Below, in pieces: positions 46,588 to 55,339 of a stretch of 64,000 nt of DNA. The notes beneath the pieces are model-generated. The model saw nothing but the letters and a program-made list of their open reading frames with translations. It had not been told where the DNA came from and made no database searches. The first letter of the stretch is position 1, and every line of letters begins with the position of its first letter. The position numbers and the translations under genes were made by a program. Origin of the DNA: Stappia sp. BW2 (GTDB lineage: Bacteria; Pseudomonadota; Alphaproteobacteria; Rhizobiales; Stappiaceae); the NCBI RefSeq assembly GCF_008107695.1, contig NZ_VIRG01000036.1, forward strand, positions 248,001 through 312,000, given 5' to 3'.

Positions 46588-47496
46588 ATGTCCATCCTCG
46601 TCAATAAAGACACGAAAATCATCGTTCAGGGCCTGACCGGCAAGACCGGCACGTTCCACACGGAACAGGCACTTGAATACTACGGCACCAAGATGGTCGC
46701 CGGCGTGCACCCGAAAAAGGGTGGCGAGACCTGGTCTTCGGGTCTCGACAGCGCAGCGTCCCTGCCGATCTATGCGACCGTTGGCGAAGCCAGGGAAGCA
46801 ACCGGTGCCGATGCGTCCGTGATCTACGTTCCGCCGGCAGGCGCGGGCGCTGCGATCATCGAAGCCATCGAAGCCGAAGTTCCGTTCATCGTCTGCATCA
46901 CCGAGGGCATCCCGGTTGCCGACATGGTCAAGGTCAAGGCCAAGCTGGAGAAATCCAAGTCGCGCCTTCTCGGCCCGAACTGCCCGGGTATCCTGACCCC
47001 GGAAGAGTGCAAGATCGGCATCATGCCGGGTTCCATCTTCAAGAAAGGCTCCGTCGGTGTTGTTTCCCGCTCCGGCACCCTTACTTATGAAGCTGTCTTC
47101 CAGACCACCAATGCCGGCCTCGGCCAGACGACGGCTGTCGGCATCGGTGGCGACCCGGTCAAGGGCACCGAGTTCATCGACGTCCTGGAAATGTTCCTGG
47201 CCGACGACGAAACACAGTCGATCATCATGATCGGCGAAATCGGTGGTTCTGCGGAAGAAGACGCGGCGCAGTTCCTGAAGGACGAAGCCAAGCGCGGTCG
47301 GTCCAAGCCGATGGCTGGTTTCATCGCCGGACGGACAGCGCCTCCGGGCCGTACCATGGGCCACGCCGGTGCCGTTATTTCAGGCGGCAAGGGCGGTGCA
47401 GAAGACAAGATCGCTGCGATGGAAGCTGCTGGCATCAAGGTGTCACCGTCTCCCGCGAAGCTCGGCGAGACCCTTCTCGAAGTCTTGAAGGGCTGA
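46588..47496 (+). CDS. sucD: succinyl-CoA synthetase alpha subunit
   Basis: A 302-residue CoA-binding subunit. It begins with a CoA-binding Rossmann domain ([25 protein letters not shown] pattern, about 12-31). [20 protein letters not shown] and the active-site His in [20 protein letters not shown] (about 247-266) are complete. The His is phosphorylated in catalysis. It is coupled to sucC. Confidence 0.97.
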   Translation: MSILVNKDTKIIVQGLTGKTGTFHTEQALEYYGTKMVAGVHPKKGGETWSSGLDSAASLPIYATVGEAREATGADASVIYVPPAGAGAAIIEAIEAEVPFIVCITEGIPVADMVKVKAKLEKSKSRLLGPNCPGILTPEECKIGIMPGSIFKKGSVGVVSRSGTLTYEAVFQTTNAGLGQTTAVGIGGDPVKGTEFIDVLEMFLADDETQSIIMIGEIGGSAEEDAAQFLKDEAKRGRSKPMAGFIAGRTAPPGRTMGHAGAVISGGKGGAEDKIAAMEAAGIKVSPSPAKLGETLLEVLKG

Positions 47497-47702
47497 TTCT
47501 GCAAGAATCTTTCGCGATAGGGACGGAAACTGTTTACGTTTCCTGTCGCATGATGAAAGGATGGGTTCCGGCGCGGTTGACGTGCCGTAACCATTTTTCG
47601 AGGGGTCGGTGGAAACCATCGGCCGTTGTAGGGAAACCGGCCGCGGGTCAATTTTTCGGGCCCGCCTAAACAAAAGGGCGGAGGATACCTCCGCTAAAGG
47701 AC
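47497..47702 (+). promoter_or_regulatory. structured leader between sucD and sucA
   Basis: This 206-bp gap, the longest within the cluster before sucB, is rich in inverted repeats. A GGAAAC/GTTTCC hairpin is near 47524-47542, and CGGCC pairs are near 47620-47645. A 7-bp hairpin GCGGAGG (47678-47684), ATA, CCTCCGC (47688-47694) ends just before the AAAGGA ribosome-binding site of sucA. It may hold a promoter and a translation-affecting structure. Confidence 0.45.
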
Positions 47703-50690
47703 ATGGCACGGCAGGAAGCGAACAACGTATTCGCACTGACGTCGTTGCTTTACGGCGCCAACGCAGCCTATATCGAAGACCTCTACGCACAGTACAAGAC
47801 AGATCCGAGCTCGGTTGATGCCGACTGGCAGGACTTCTTTGCTGCCTTCCAGGACGAGAAGGAAGCCGTGCTGAAAGAGGCTCGCGGGGCGACCTGGAAA
47901 CGCAAGGACTGGCCGATCGAGGCCAACGGCGACCTCGTCAATGCATTCGACGGCAACTGGGGCCCGATTGAGCAGAAGCTCGGCGAAAAACTGAAAAAGA
48001 AGGCCGAAGCCAAGGGCGAACCGATCTCGGATCAGCAAGTTCATCAGGCGACACGCGATTCCGTTCGCGCCCTGATGATGATCCGCGCCTATCGCATGCG
48101 TGGCCATCTTCATGCGGACCTCGACCCCCTCGGCCTGGCTGGCAAGGGCGATCACGAGGAACTGCATCCCTCGTCCTACGGCTTCACCGAAGCCGACTGG
48201 GACCACAAGATCTTCATTGACCATGTTCTGGGTCTGGAATACGCCACCATCCGCGAGATGTTGGACATCCTGAAGCGGACCTATTGCTCGACCCTGGGTG
48301 TCGAGTTCATGCACATCTCCGATCCGGCGGCCAAGTCCTGGATTCAGGAGCGCATCGAAGGTCCGGACAAGCAGGTGGCCTTCACGACGGAAGGCAAGAA
48401 GGCGATCCTGAACAAACTGATCGAAGCCGAAGGGTTCGAAAAGTTTCTGGACGTCAAATACACGGGGACCAAGCGCTTCGGTCTGGATGGCGGTGAAGCG
48501 CTCATCCCGGCGCTGGAACAGATCATCAAGCGCGGCGGCTCCCTGGGCCTGAAGGAAATCGTGTTCGGCATGGCCCACCGCGGCCGTCTGAATGTGCTTT
48601 CCCAGGTGATGGCCAAGCCGCACCGGGCAATCTTCCACGAGTTCAAGGGCGGCTCCTACACGCCGGACGATGTGGAAGGCTCCGGCGACGTGAAGTATCA
48701 CCTCGGCGCTTCGTCCGACCGCACCTTCGACGGCAACGACGTTCACCTGTCGCTGACGGCAAACCCGTCGCATCTGGAAATTGTCAACCCGGTAGTTCTC
48801 GGCAAGGCGCGCGCCAAGCAGGACCAGCTGGCTGCCGACGAGGATGGAAATTTCGTCGACACGACCGAGATCGATCGTGGCACGGTTCTGCCGCTGCTGC
48901 TGCACGGCGACGCCGCATTCGCCGGCCAGGGTGTTGTTGCCGAATGTTTCGGCCTGTCCGCTCTGCGCGGCCACCGCACCGGCGGTTCGGTCCATGTGAT
49001 CATCAACAACCAGATCGGCTTCACCACCAATCCGCGCTTCTCGCGGTCCTCGCCCTATCCGTCGGACATGGCGAAGGTGATCGAGGCGCCGATCTTCCAC
49101 GTGAATGCGGATGACCCGGAAGCGGTTGTCTTCGCAGCCAAGATCGCGATCGAATATCGCCAGATGTTCCACCGTCCGGTGGTCATCGACATGATCTGCT
49201 ATCGCCGCTTCGGCCACAACGAGGGCGACGAGCCGGCGTTCACGCAGCCGATCATGTACCGCAAGATCCGCAAGCATGCGACAACGCTGCAGCTCTACTC
49301 GGATCGCCTGATCAAGGAAGGCGTTCTGACGCAAGACGAAGTCGATCACATGAAAGCCGACTGGCGCAAGCATCTGGACGACGAGTTCGATGCCGGCCAG
49401 GCCTTCAAGCCGAACAAGGCCGACTGGCTGGACGGCAAGTGGGCGGGCATGAAGCGTGCTGCCGACGAGGACGACCCACGGCGTGGTGAAACCGGCCTGC
49501 CGATTGAGGATCTGAAGTCGCTCGGCCGGGCTCTGACCCACGTGCCGGATGGTTTCAACATTCACCGCACCATTGCGCGCTTCATGAACCATCGTGAGCG
49601 CATGATCGAGACCGGTGAAGGCATCGACTGGGCAACTGCCGAAGCGCTCGCCTTCGGTTCGCTGCTGAAGGAAGGCCACCCGGTGCGTCTGTCCGGTCAG
49701 GATTGCGAACGCGGCACGTTCTCGCAGCGCCATTCGGTTCTGTACGATCAGGAAGACGAGAGCCGGTATATTCCGCTCAACAACGTCTCTCCCAACCAGC
49801 AGCGTTACGAGGTCATCAACTCGATGCTCTCGGAAGAGGCCGTCCTGGGCTTCGAATACGGCTACTCGCTGGCAGAGCCGCGCGGCTTGACCTTGTGGGA
49901 AGCGCAGTTCGGCGATTTTGCCAACGGGGCGCAGGTGTTGTTCGACCAGTTCATCTCTTCGGGTGAGCGCAAGTGGCTGCGCATGTCCGGCCTTGTCTGC
50001 CTGTTGCCGCATGGCTACGAAGGCCAGGGTCCGGAACACTCCTCCGCCCGTCTGGAGCGTTTCCTCCAGCTTTGTGCAGAAGACAACATGCAGGTAGCGA
50101 ACTGTTCGACCCCGTCGAACTACTTCCACATTCTGCGCCGTCAGCTTTGCCGCGATATCCGCAAGCCGCTGATCCTCATGACGCCGAAGTCCCTGCTGCG
50201 GCACAAGAAAGCTGTGTCGACGCTGAAGGAACTCGGACCGGATTCCACTTTCCACCGCCTGTTGTGGGACGACTGGGGCCCCAACCTGAACTCGGATGGC
50301 AAGCTGGTTTCGGACGACAAGATCCGCCGTGTCGTGATGTGCTCGGGCAAGGTCTATTACGATCTGTTCGAGGAACGCGAAAAGCGCGGCATCGACGACG
50401 TCTACCTGCTTCGTGTCGAACAGCTGTATCCGTTCCCGAAAAAGGCCCTGATGCTAGAACTGGCCCGCTTCCCGCAGGCGGAAATGGTCTGGTGTCAGGA
50501 AGAGCCCAAGAACATGGGCGGCTGGTTCTTCGTTGAGCCCTATATCGAATGGGTCCTGGAACAGATCGACGCCAAGCACAAGCGCCCGCGCTATGCAGGC
50601 CGCAATGCGATGGCATCGACCGCAACCGGCCTGATGTCTTCGCATCTGGCGCAGTTGCAGGCGTTCCTCGAAGAGGCTCTGGGAAGTTAG
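47703..50690 (+). CDS. sucA: 2-oxoglutarate dehydrogenase E1 component
   Basis: A 995-residue thiamine-diphosphate E1 subunit that decarboxylates 2-oxoglutarate and transfers succinyl to lipoyl groups of SucB. The N-terminus includes FALTSLLYGANAAYIEDLYAQY-type sequence. The ThDP motif begins GDAAFAGQGVVAECFGLS (about 401-418) and the substrate region has MAHRGRLNVL (about 289-298). The C-terminal transketolase-like part with EEPKNMGGW is complete. Start ATG 47703 follows AAAGGA. A hairpin separates it from sucB. Confidence 0.97.
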   Translation: MARQEANNVFALTSLLYGANAAYIEDLYAQYKTDPSSVDADWQDFFAAFQDEKEAVLKEARGATWKRKDWPIEANGDLVNAFDGNWGPIEQKLGEKLKKKAEAKGEPISDQQVHQATRDSVRALMMIRAYRMRGHLHADLDPLGLAGKGDHEELHPSSYGFTEADWDHKIFIDHVLGLEYATIREMLDILKRTYCSTLGVEFMHISDPAAKSWIQERIEGPDKQVAFTTEGKKAILNKLIEAEGFEKFLDVKYTGTKRFGLDGGEALIPALEQIIKRGGSLGLKEIVFGMAHRGRLNVLSQVMAKPHRAIFHEFKGGSYTPDDVEGSGDVKYHLGASSDRTFDGNDVHLSLTANPSHLEIVNPVVLGKARAKQDQLAADEDGNFVDTTEIDRGTVLPLLLHGDAAFAGQGVVAECFGLSALRGHRTGGSVHVIINNQIGFTTNPRFSRSSPYPSDMAKVIEAPIFHVNADDPEAVVFAAKIAIEYRQMFHRPVVIDMICYRRFGHNEGDEPAFTQPIMYRKIRKHATTLQLYSDRLIKEGVLTQDEVDHMKADWRKHLDDEFDAGQAFKPNKADWLDGKWAGMKRAADEDDPRRGETGLPIEDLKSLGRALTHVPDGFNIHRTIARFMNHRERMIETGEGIDWATAEALAFGSLLKEGHPVRLSGQDCERGTFSQRHSVLYDQEDESRYIPLNNVSPNQQRYEVINSMLSEEAVLGFEYGYSLAEPRGLTLWEAQFGDFANGAQVLFDQFISSGERKWLRMSGLVCLLPHGYEGQGPEHSSARLERFLQLCAEDNMQVANCSTPSNYFHILRRQLCRDIRKPLILMTPKSLLRHKKAVSTLKELGPDSTFHRLLWDDWGPNLNSDGKLVSDDKIRRVVMCSGKVYYDLFEEREKRGIDDVYLLRVEQLYPFPKKALMLELARFPQAEMVWCQEEPKNMGGWFFVEPYIEWVLEQIDAKHKRPRYAGRNAMASTATGLMSSHLAQLQAFLEEALGS

Positions 50691-50694
50691 TCAC

Positions 50695-50719
50695 AAGAGG
50701 GCCTTCGGGCCCTCTTTCA
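50695..50719 (+). repeat. intercistronic hairpin between sucA and sucB
   Basis: AAGAGGGCC (50695-50703) pairs with GGCCCTCTT (50708-50716) around a TTCG loop and is followed by only a short T-run. It resembles a weak or partial terminator that could lower sucB transcription relative to sucA, or protect the upstream message. Confidence 0.65.
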
Positions 50720-50754
50720 AAAATTTGGCCAGGTAATTTTAAGAGAAGGCGACC

Positions 50755-52305
50755 ATGGCAATCGAAATTCGCGTCCCCACGCTGGGTGAATCTGTTTCCG
50801 AAGCGACTATTGCACAGTGGTTCAAGAAACCGGGCGACGCCGTCAGCCAGGACGAACCCCTTGTGGAACTGGAAACCGACAAGGTGACCGTCGAAGTTCC
50901 GGCACCGGCCGCAGGCACCCTGGAAAGCATTGTGGTCAAGGAAGGCGACACCGTTGAGGTCGGCGCCCTGCTTGGTCAGATTGCTGAAGGCGCCGGTGCT
51001 CCGGCCGCAAAGGCTGACGCGGCTCCCAAAAAGGCGGAAGCCGCTCCGGCAAAGGCCGACCGCAAGGAAGAAGCCAAATCCGAAAAGGCCGAACTGGTCG
51101 ATGTCGTCACTCCGAGCGCGGGCGAATCCGTCACCGAGGCAGAAGTCGGCGAATGGAGCGTGAAGGTCGGCGATGTCGTCAAGGCCGACGATACACTGGT
51201 GGAACTGGAAACCGACAAGGCGGCGCAGGAAGTTCCGGCCCCGGTCGCAGGCACCATCGTCAAGATCGCTGTCGAAACCGGCACGACCGTGGAACCAGGC
51301 GTTCTGCTGTGTCAGATCGATCCGTCGGGCGCCGGCGCCGCTGCCGGCAAGGAAGCCTCTGCTTCTACAGAACCGGCTGCATCCGCTCCCCAGGCAAGCG
51401 GTGGCTCCTCCATGCCGCCGGCACCATCCGCTCAGAAGATGATGGCGGAAAACAATCTCTCGGCCGATCAGGTTTCAGGGTCCGGCAAGCGCGGTCAGGT
51501 GCTGAAGGAAGACGTCATCAACGCCATCGCCTCTGGCGCTACATCCTCCGGCTCGGCATCGTCGGCAGCTCCTGTTGCCCGTGGTCCGGTTGCCGCACAG
51601 GATGAAGTCCGCGAAGAACGCGTCCGCATGACCAAGCTGCGTCAGACCATTGCGCGCCGCCTGAAGGACGCGCAGAACACCGCGGCCATGCTGACCACCT
51701 ACAATGAAGTCGACATGGGCCCGGTCATGGAACTGCGCAAGCAGTACAAGGACCTGTTCGAGAAGAAGCACGGTGTCAAACTCGGCTTCATGGGCTTCTT
51801 CACCAAGGCGGTGACCCACGCTCTGAAAGAGATTCCGGCGGTCAATGCCGAAATCGATGGCACCGACATCATCTACAAGAACTTCTGCCACATCGGCGTC
51901 GCCGTCGGCACGGACAAGGGCCTCGTGGTTCCGGTTGTGCGCGATGCGGACCAGATGTCCATCGCCGAGATCGAACAGGAAATCGGCAATCTTGGTCGCA
52001 AGGCGCGGGACGGCAAGCTGGGCATGGGTGATATGTCCGGTGGTACCTTCACCATCTCCAATGGTGGCGTGTACGGTTCGCTGATGTCTTCGCCGATCCT
52101 GAACGCACCGCAGTCCGGTATCCTGGGCATGCACAAGATCCAGGAACGTCCGATGGCTGTGAACGGCCAGGTGGTGATCCGTCCGATGATGTATCTGGCG
52201 CTCTCCTACGATCACCGGATCGTCGACGGCAAGGAAGCCGTGACCTTCCTGGTTCGCGTCAAGGAAAGCCTGGAAGATCCGCAGCGTCTGGTTCTGGATC
52301 TCTGA
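50755..52305 (+). CDS. sucB: 2-oxoglutarate dehydrogenase E2 (dihydrolipoamide succinyltransferase), two lipoyl domains
   Basis: A 516-residue succinyltransferase core with two tandem lipoyl domains instead of the usual one. The first has lipoyl Lys43 ([11 protein letters not shown]), the second Lys155 ([11 protein letters not shown]). Ala/Pro/Lys-rich linkers separate them. A peripheral subunit-binding domain follows ([20 protein letters not shown], about 223-243). The catalytic domain ends with [13 protein letters not shown], where His487 and Asp491 act. Most alphaproteobacterial E2o proteins of about 410 residues have one lipoyl domain. The extra domain is in frame and well formed. Confidence 0.95.
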   Translation: MAIEIRVPTLGESVSEATIAQWFKKPGDAVSQDEPLVELETDKVTVEVPAPAAGTLESIVVKEGDTVEVGALLGQIAEGAGAPAAKADAAPKKAEAAPAKADRKEEAKSEKAELVDVVTPSAGESVTEAEVGEWSVKVGDVVKADDTLVELETDKAAQEVPAPVAGTIVKIAVETGTTVEPGVLLCQIDPSGAGAAAGKEASASTEPAASAPQASGGSSMPPAPSAQKMMAENNLSADQVSGSGKRGQVLKEDVINAIASGATSSGSASSAAPVARGPVAAQDEVREERVRMTKLRQTIARRLKDAQNTAAMLTTYNEVDMGPVMELRKQYKDLFEKKHGVKLGFMGFFTKAVTHALKEIPAVNAEIDGTDIIYKNFCHIGVAVGTDKGLVVPVVRDADQMSIAEIEQEIGNLGRKARDGKLGMGDMSGGTFTISNGGVYGSLMSSPILNAPQSGILGMHKIQERPMAVNGQVVIRPMMYLALSYDHRIVDGKEAVTFLVRVKESLEDPQRLVLDL

Positions 52306-52438
52306 TCCGGTTCCGCTGCCGTGCGGGCGGCTTGCCAGTCACAGGCAAAGCGCCCGGACATTTCAAGGATGCCTGGCCGGCGGCGTTTGATCGTCAACGC
52401 TTGAACGCCCGCCTGTCCGATCGAGGAGAAGCCGCATT

Positions 52439-53053
52439 ATGAGCCTGGAATTTCTGATAACTGCTCTCGTCGTGGTGCTTGTTCCAGGCACAGGTGTTGT
52501 TTACACGGTCGCCGTCGGGCTTGGCAGGGGACGTCAGGCGTCCGTTGCCGCGGCCTTCGGCTGCACGCTCGGTATCGTTCCGGCGATCCTGGCGTCCATC
52601 GTGGGCCTTGCGGCTCTGATGCACACCAGCGCCCTTGTGTTCCAGGGCGTGAAATACGCTGGCGTTGCCTATCTGCTCTACCTTGCCTGGCAGACGCTGA
52701 AGGACAGCGGGCCGATGGAACTGAAGGCTGACAAAAGCGCGCGCAAGAGCTTCGTCGCAACGGCGCGCACCGGCTTTCTGATCAACATTCTCAATCCCAA
52801 GCTGACGGTATTCTTCCTCGCTTTCCTGCCGCAATTCGTCAGCCATGATGCGCTCAATCCGACGCTCGACATGCTGCTGATGGGCGGTGTCTTCATGGCG
52901 ATGACCTTCGTGGTCTTCGTCATCTACGGCGCGTTCGCCTCGCTGGTCGGCGAGAAAGTGCTGAAGAGCGACCGGGTCATGGTCTGGATGCGCCGGACGG
53001 TGGCGGCAACCTTCGCCGGGTTCGGCTTGCGGCTGGCTCTGGCGGAGCAATAA
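52439..53053 (+). CDS. LysE-family exporter
   Basis: A 204-residue inner-membrane protein with six predicted helices, matching the LysE/RhtB amino-acid exporter family. The segment VPGTGVVYTVAVGLGRGRQA (about 16-35) is the family loop after helix 1, and GFLINILNPKLTVFFLAFLPQF (about 109-130) carries the NPK motif. The exported amino acid or derivative is unknown. It sits 133 bp after sucB in the 2-oxoglutarate dehydrogenase cluster, on the same strand. Confidence 0.88.
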   Translation: MSLEFLITALVVVLVPGTGVVYTVAVGLGRGRQASVAAAFGCTLGIVPAILASIVGLAALMHTSALVFQGVKYAGVAYLLYLAWQTLKDSGPMELKADKSARKSFVATARTGFLINILNPKLTVFFLAFLPQFVSHDALNPTLDMLLMGGVFMAMTFVVFVIYGAFASLVGEKVLKSDRVMVWMRRTVAATFAGFGLRLALAEQ

Positions 53054-53097
53054 TCGCGTCATCGCCAGGGGGTGAGACGGTCGGGAGGAACAGGAAT

Positions 53098-54507
53098 ATG
53101 AACGCCATAAAGCGTTGTGCCCTTTCGGCTGTTCTTGTGGTCTGGACTGTCCTTGGCCTCATCTGCGCGGCGCATGCCGGCGAGCAACGCACCGCACTGG
53201 TGATCGGCAACGCGCAATACGGCTACGGGCCACTGGCCAATCCGGTCAACGACGCGGTCGCCATCACTCGGGCCCTCGACAAGGCCGGGTTCGATGTCAT
53301 TCTGCAGACAGATGCCGACCAAGATGCAATGCAGCAGGCGATCCAGGCGTTCGGCGACCGGCTGAAGGCGAAAGGCGGCGTCGGCCTGTTCTTTTACGCC
53401 GGGCATGGTGTCCAGATTAACGGCGAAAACTACCTGTTGCCTGTGGCCAGTGAAGCGCCCGCAAACGAGGCTCTGCGTCAGCAGTCGGTTGCGGTCAGCG
53501 AAGCCGTCGAGATGATGACGTCGTCTCATGACGGGCTCAATATCATCGTGCTCGACGCCTGCCGCAACAATCCGCTCGGTGGCGCAGCGTCCGGCTTGTC
53601 ACGGATCGACAGCAGTGGGCGCCTGTTCGTGTCCTATTCGACGTCTCCCGGTGCCGTGGCTCTGGACGGGCAGGGCAGCAACAGCCCCTACACCAAGCAT
53701 CTGGCCAGCGCCATAGCGACCCCGGCTCTCAATCTGGAAGAAACCTTCAAGCGCACCCTGAAAGGTGTGTTCCAGGAAACGGATGGTCAGCAAACGCCCT
53801 GGATCTCCTCGACTTTCTTCGGAGATTTCACCTTCGTTGACGACGGCAGTGGAAATCCGGCAGGATCGCTGCCCAAGATGACCGCTCTCGCGGCAATCGG
53901 AACCGCTCTCAGGGAGAGTGCCGCGCGCACCGGCCCCGCCCGGCAGATCTCCGGTGTCTACAGGGTCGACGGAACCAACCCCAACGGCTCCTCCTACGAC
54001 GGCATGCTTGCGGTCACTCCGGAAGATCGCAATGTCCGGTTTACCTGGTGGATCGGGAACGACATATTCACCGGTGTAGGTGAGTTCGCGGGCCGTATGC
54101 TGGTGGTCAACTGGGGAGACAAGCATCCGGTGGTCTATTCCATCACCGGCACGGATGCGCTGGACGGTGAATGGGCGGACGGCTCCGCGAGCGAGAAACT
54201 GATGCTTTTCGCACGGGCCGCCCCGACCGCCGCGGAGGGTCTGGCGGGTACTTATTCGGTCGCAGGCCGCAACCCGAACGGCACGACCTATCAAGGGACG
54301 GTCGAGCTGGCGCAGCAGGGACGGAAATACACGCTGTTGTGGACGGTTGGTGCCAGCAGCTATCGCGGTGTGGGCACGCTGGAAGGCAACGTCCTGACGG
54401 TGGACTGGGGGGGCAAGACACCCGTGGTCTACGCGGTTATGGAAGACGGGCGCCTGAGAGGCCTTTGGGCCGCAGGCCGCGGTGCAGAAGAACTGACACG
54501 CCTTTAA
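53098..54507 (+). CDS. exported caspase-like peptidase (C14) with two C-terminal repeats
   Basis: A 469-residue protein. A signal peptide covers about 1-27 (CAAHAGEQ). The metacaspase-like p20 domain (about 30-245) begins RTALVIGNAQYGYGPLANPV and has the His-Cys dyad: His103 in YAGHGVQ and Cys155 in VLDACRNNP. A linker leads to two tandem repeats of about 86 residues (286-371 and 384-469). Each has a G-Y-x-V-x-G-x-NPNG start and a V-x-WG(D/G)K-x-PVVY core. The repeats look beta-rich and could bind a ligand or partner. It should act in the periplasm or outside the cell. It lies among sucB, lysE-like, SDR and lpd, with no evident functional link. Confidence 0.88.
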   Translation: MNAIKRCALSAVLVVWTVLGLICAAHAGEQRTALVIGNAQYGYGPLANPVNDAVAITRALDKAGFDVILQTDADQDAMQQAIQAFGDRLKAKGGVGLFFYAGHGVQINGENYLLPVASEAPANEALRQQSVAVSEAVEMMTSSHDGLNIIVLDACRNNPLGGAASGLSRIDSSGRLFVSYSTSPGAVALDGQGSNSPYTKHLASAIATPALNLEETFKRTLKGVFQETDGQQTPWISSTFFGDFTFVDDGSGNPAGSLPKMTALAAIGTALRESAARTGPARQISGVYRVDGTNPNGSSYDGMLAVTPEDRNVRFTWWIGNDIFTGVGEFAGRMLVVNWGDKHPVVYSITGTDALDGEWADGSASEKLMLFARAAPTAAEGLAGTYSVAGRNPNGTTYQGTVELAQQGRKYTLLWTVGASSYRGVGTLEGNVLTVDWGGKTPVVYAVMEDGRLRGLWAAGRGAEELTRL

Positions 54508-54538
54508 TGGCAATTGGAACGCAAACCAGTGGGAATTC

Positions 54539-55297
54539 ATGGCTGACACAGTTGTATTGGTGACGGGCGGAAGCCGGGGGATCGGCGCAGCCATCAGCCG
54601 GAAAGTCGCGGCAAGCGGCCACAAGGTGCTCGTCAACTACACGCACAACCAGGCCGCGGCCGATGCTCTTGTTGAGGAACTCAAGGCAGCCGGCGGCGAG
54701 GCGGTCGCAGTTCGGGCCGACGTCCAGAACGAAGCCGATGTGCTGCATCTTTTCGCCGAAGCCGACAGGCTCGGCACGCTCAAGGGTCTGGTCAACAATG
54801 CCGGTGTCGTCGACTTGTCCCAGCGTGTTGACGAAATGTCACTGGAACGGCTGACGCGGATGTTCTCCATCAACGTCATTGGCGCGTTCCTGTGCGCCCG
54901 CGAGGCGGTTAAGCGCATGTCGACCAAGCACGGCGGCACAGGCGGAGGGATCGTCAACCTGGGCTCTGCGGCCTCGAAGCTGGGCGCCCCCGATCAATAC
55001 GTCGACTATGCTGCCTCCAAGGGCGCGATCGATACCATGACGGTGGGGCTGGCGCTGGAAGTTGCCGACGAAGGCGTTCGCGTCAACGGCGTTCGCCCGG
55101 GCATCATCGATACCGAAATTCACGCCTCGGGTGGCCATCCCGACCGGGTGGCCCAGTTAAAGTCCAAACTGCCGATGAAACGTGCCGGAACCGCCGATGA
55201 GGTGGCCGAAGCGGTTCTGTGGCTTCTCTCCGACATGTCCAGCTATACGACCGGGGCCATCCTTGATGTGTCCGGCGGCCGGGCAATCCTTCCCTAA
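54539..55297 (+). CDS. short-chain dehydrogenase/reductase (SDR)
   Basis: A 252-residue classical SDR oxidoreductase. The cofactor motif TGGSRGIGAAISRKVA (about 10-25) indicates NAD(P) binding. The structural NNAG is at about 86-89. The catalytic set is Ser (about 144, in LGSAASKLG), Tyr158 and Lys162 (YVDYAASKGA). The C-terminus has the usual VSGGRAIL end. The substrate is unknown. It precedes lpd by 42 bp and is likely cotranscribed with it. Confidence 0.9.
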   Translation: MADTVVLVTGGSRGIGAAISRKVAASGHKVLVNYTHNQAAADALVEELKAAGGEAVAVRADVQNEADVLHLFAEADRLGTLKGLVNNAGVVDLSQRVDEMSLERLTRMFSINVIGAFLCAREAVKRMSTKHGGTGGGIVNLGSAASKLGAPDQYVDYAASKGAIDTMTVGLALEVADEGVRVNGVRPGIIDTEIHASGGHPDRVAQLKSKLPMKRAGTADEVAEAVLWLLSDMSSYTTGAILDVSGGRAILP

Positions 55298-55339
55298 CCC
55301 CCATTCGAACCAGAAATGAAAGAGGCAAAGGCGACCAAA

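Noticed and set aside
47694..50255. An 853-codon minus-strand frame across sucA
   Set aside because: Shadow of sucA, which has all E1 motifs on plus.
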